A stretch of 5,408 nucleotides of DNA from Xanthobacteraceae bacterium (GTDB taxonomy: Bacteria > Pseudomonadota > Alphaproteobacteria > Rhizobiales > Xanthobacteraceae). Of the stretch, positions 5,272-5,408 are shown in pieces; the stretch's first letter is position 1; every line of letters starts with the position of its first letter. The translations under genes and the position numbers were made by a program. The stretch lies in contig JASHWN010000413.1 in the NCBI GenBank assembly GCA_030044035.1, positions 1 through 5,408 of the forward strand, given 5' to 3'. A model generated the notes under the pieces. The model was not told the DNA's origin. It was given only the letters and a program-made list of their open reading frames with translations, and ran no database searches.

Positions 5272-5408
5272 ATGCGGCCATTGCTTTTGATGCTCGGCAT
5301 CATAGTCAGCTTGGCTACACTTGACGGCAGCGCGAGCGGGCAGAATTATCCGTGGTGTGCGGTCTACGGCGCCTCTGATACTGGCGGCGCCTCAAATTGC
5401 GGCTTCAC
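5272..5408 (+). CDS. DUF3551 small secreted protein, 5' part only
   Basis: The window contains the first 45 codons, and the gene runs off the right edge. Residues 1-23 form a signal peptide: Met-Arg, then a hydrophobic core LLLMLGIIVSLATL, then a small-residue region GSASG, with cleavage likely just before QNYPWC. The mature start, NYPWCAVYG (25-33) followed by a Gly-rich stretch and SNCGF (41-45), is the hallmark of the DUF3551 family. These are short Cys-containing exported proteins abundant in Bradyrhizobium and relatives; members are usually below about 110 residues and their function is unknown. The start is well supported by AGGAGG (5262-5267), 4 bases before the ATG. The first part has more AT-rich codons than the tesB and ABC genes. 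An FNR/FixK-type box lies upstream, suggesting oxygen control. The family call rests on remembered motifs. Confidence 0.85.
   Translation, partial: MRPLLLMLGIIVSLATLDGSASGQNYPWCAVYGASDTGGASNCGF

Noticed and set aside
5087..5290. 67-codon plus-strand open frame overlapping the FNR-type box and the DUF3551 start
   Set aside because: It covers the promoter elements, lacks a ribosome binding site, has no family resemblance, and overlaps the well-supported DUF3551 start in another frame.
1..5408. CRISPR array, tRNA or rRNA genes, insertion-sequence genes, toxin-antitoxin or defence genes
   Set aside because: No regularly spaced direct repeats, tRNA-like cloverleaf with consensus T-loop, transposase motifs, or paired small genes were seen. 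All repeats present are inverted and of the dispersed intergenic type.

Overview
This GC-rich window looks like chromosome of an alphaproteobacterium of the Bradyrhizobium / Rhodopseudomonas / Afipia group (Nitrobacteraceae). This is inferred from codon use, from a DUF3551-type secreted protein at the right edge, and from several classes of intergenic palindromic repeat that I recognise from Bradyrhizobium genomes. No search was run, so the genus is not established.

Layout. Positions 1-123 hold a leader with two adjacent hairpins. A TesB-type acyl-CoA thioesterase II gene follows on the plus strand (124-1005). The 163-bp convergent gap (1006-1168) is filled by two imperfect palindromes. A two-gene ABC importer lies on the minus strand. 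Its first gene is a fused, duplicated permease (4392-2668). Its second gene is an ATPase with an extra C-terminal domain (2452-1169). A 140-bp palindromic repeat separates them, and no substrate-binding protein gene is in the window. From 4393 to 5271 I find no convincing protein gene. This stretch holds the transporter's upstream region, two more palindromic repeats, a strong GC hairpin, a nested inverted-repeat structure that could be a structured RNA, and an FNR/FixK-type box. At the right edge a plus-strand gene for a small exported DUF3551 protein begins (5272 onward, cut by the window end).

How the parts fit. The permease and ATPase together supply all membrane and nucleotide-binding parts of one importer of the nitrate/sulfonate/taurine superfamily, with the binding protein supplied elsewhere. 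TesB is an unrelated housekeeping acyl-CoA hydrolase that converges on it. The DUF3551 gene has a TTGAT-N4-GTCAA box placed where a class II FNR/FixK activator would sit, with an AT-rich -10 about 41 bp from the box centre. Low-oxygen induction is therefore the most specific new prediction here. The other main candidate is a minus-strand structured RNA at about 5072-4945, possibly driven from the other side of the same box. No defence system, mobile-element gene, tRNA or CRISPR array was found.
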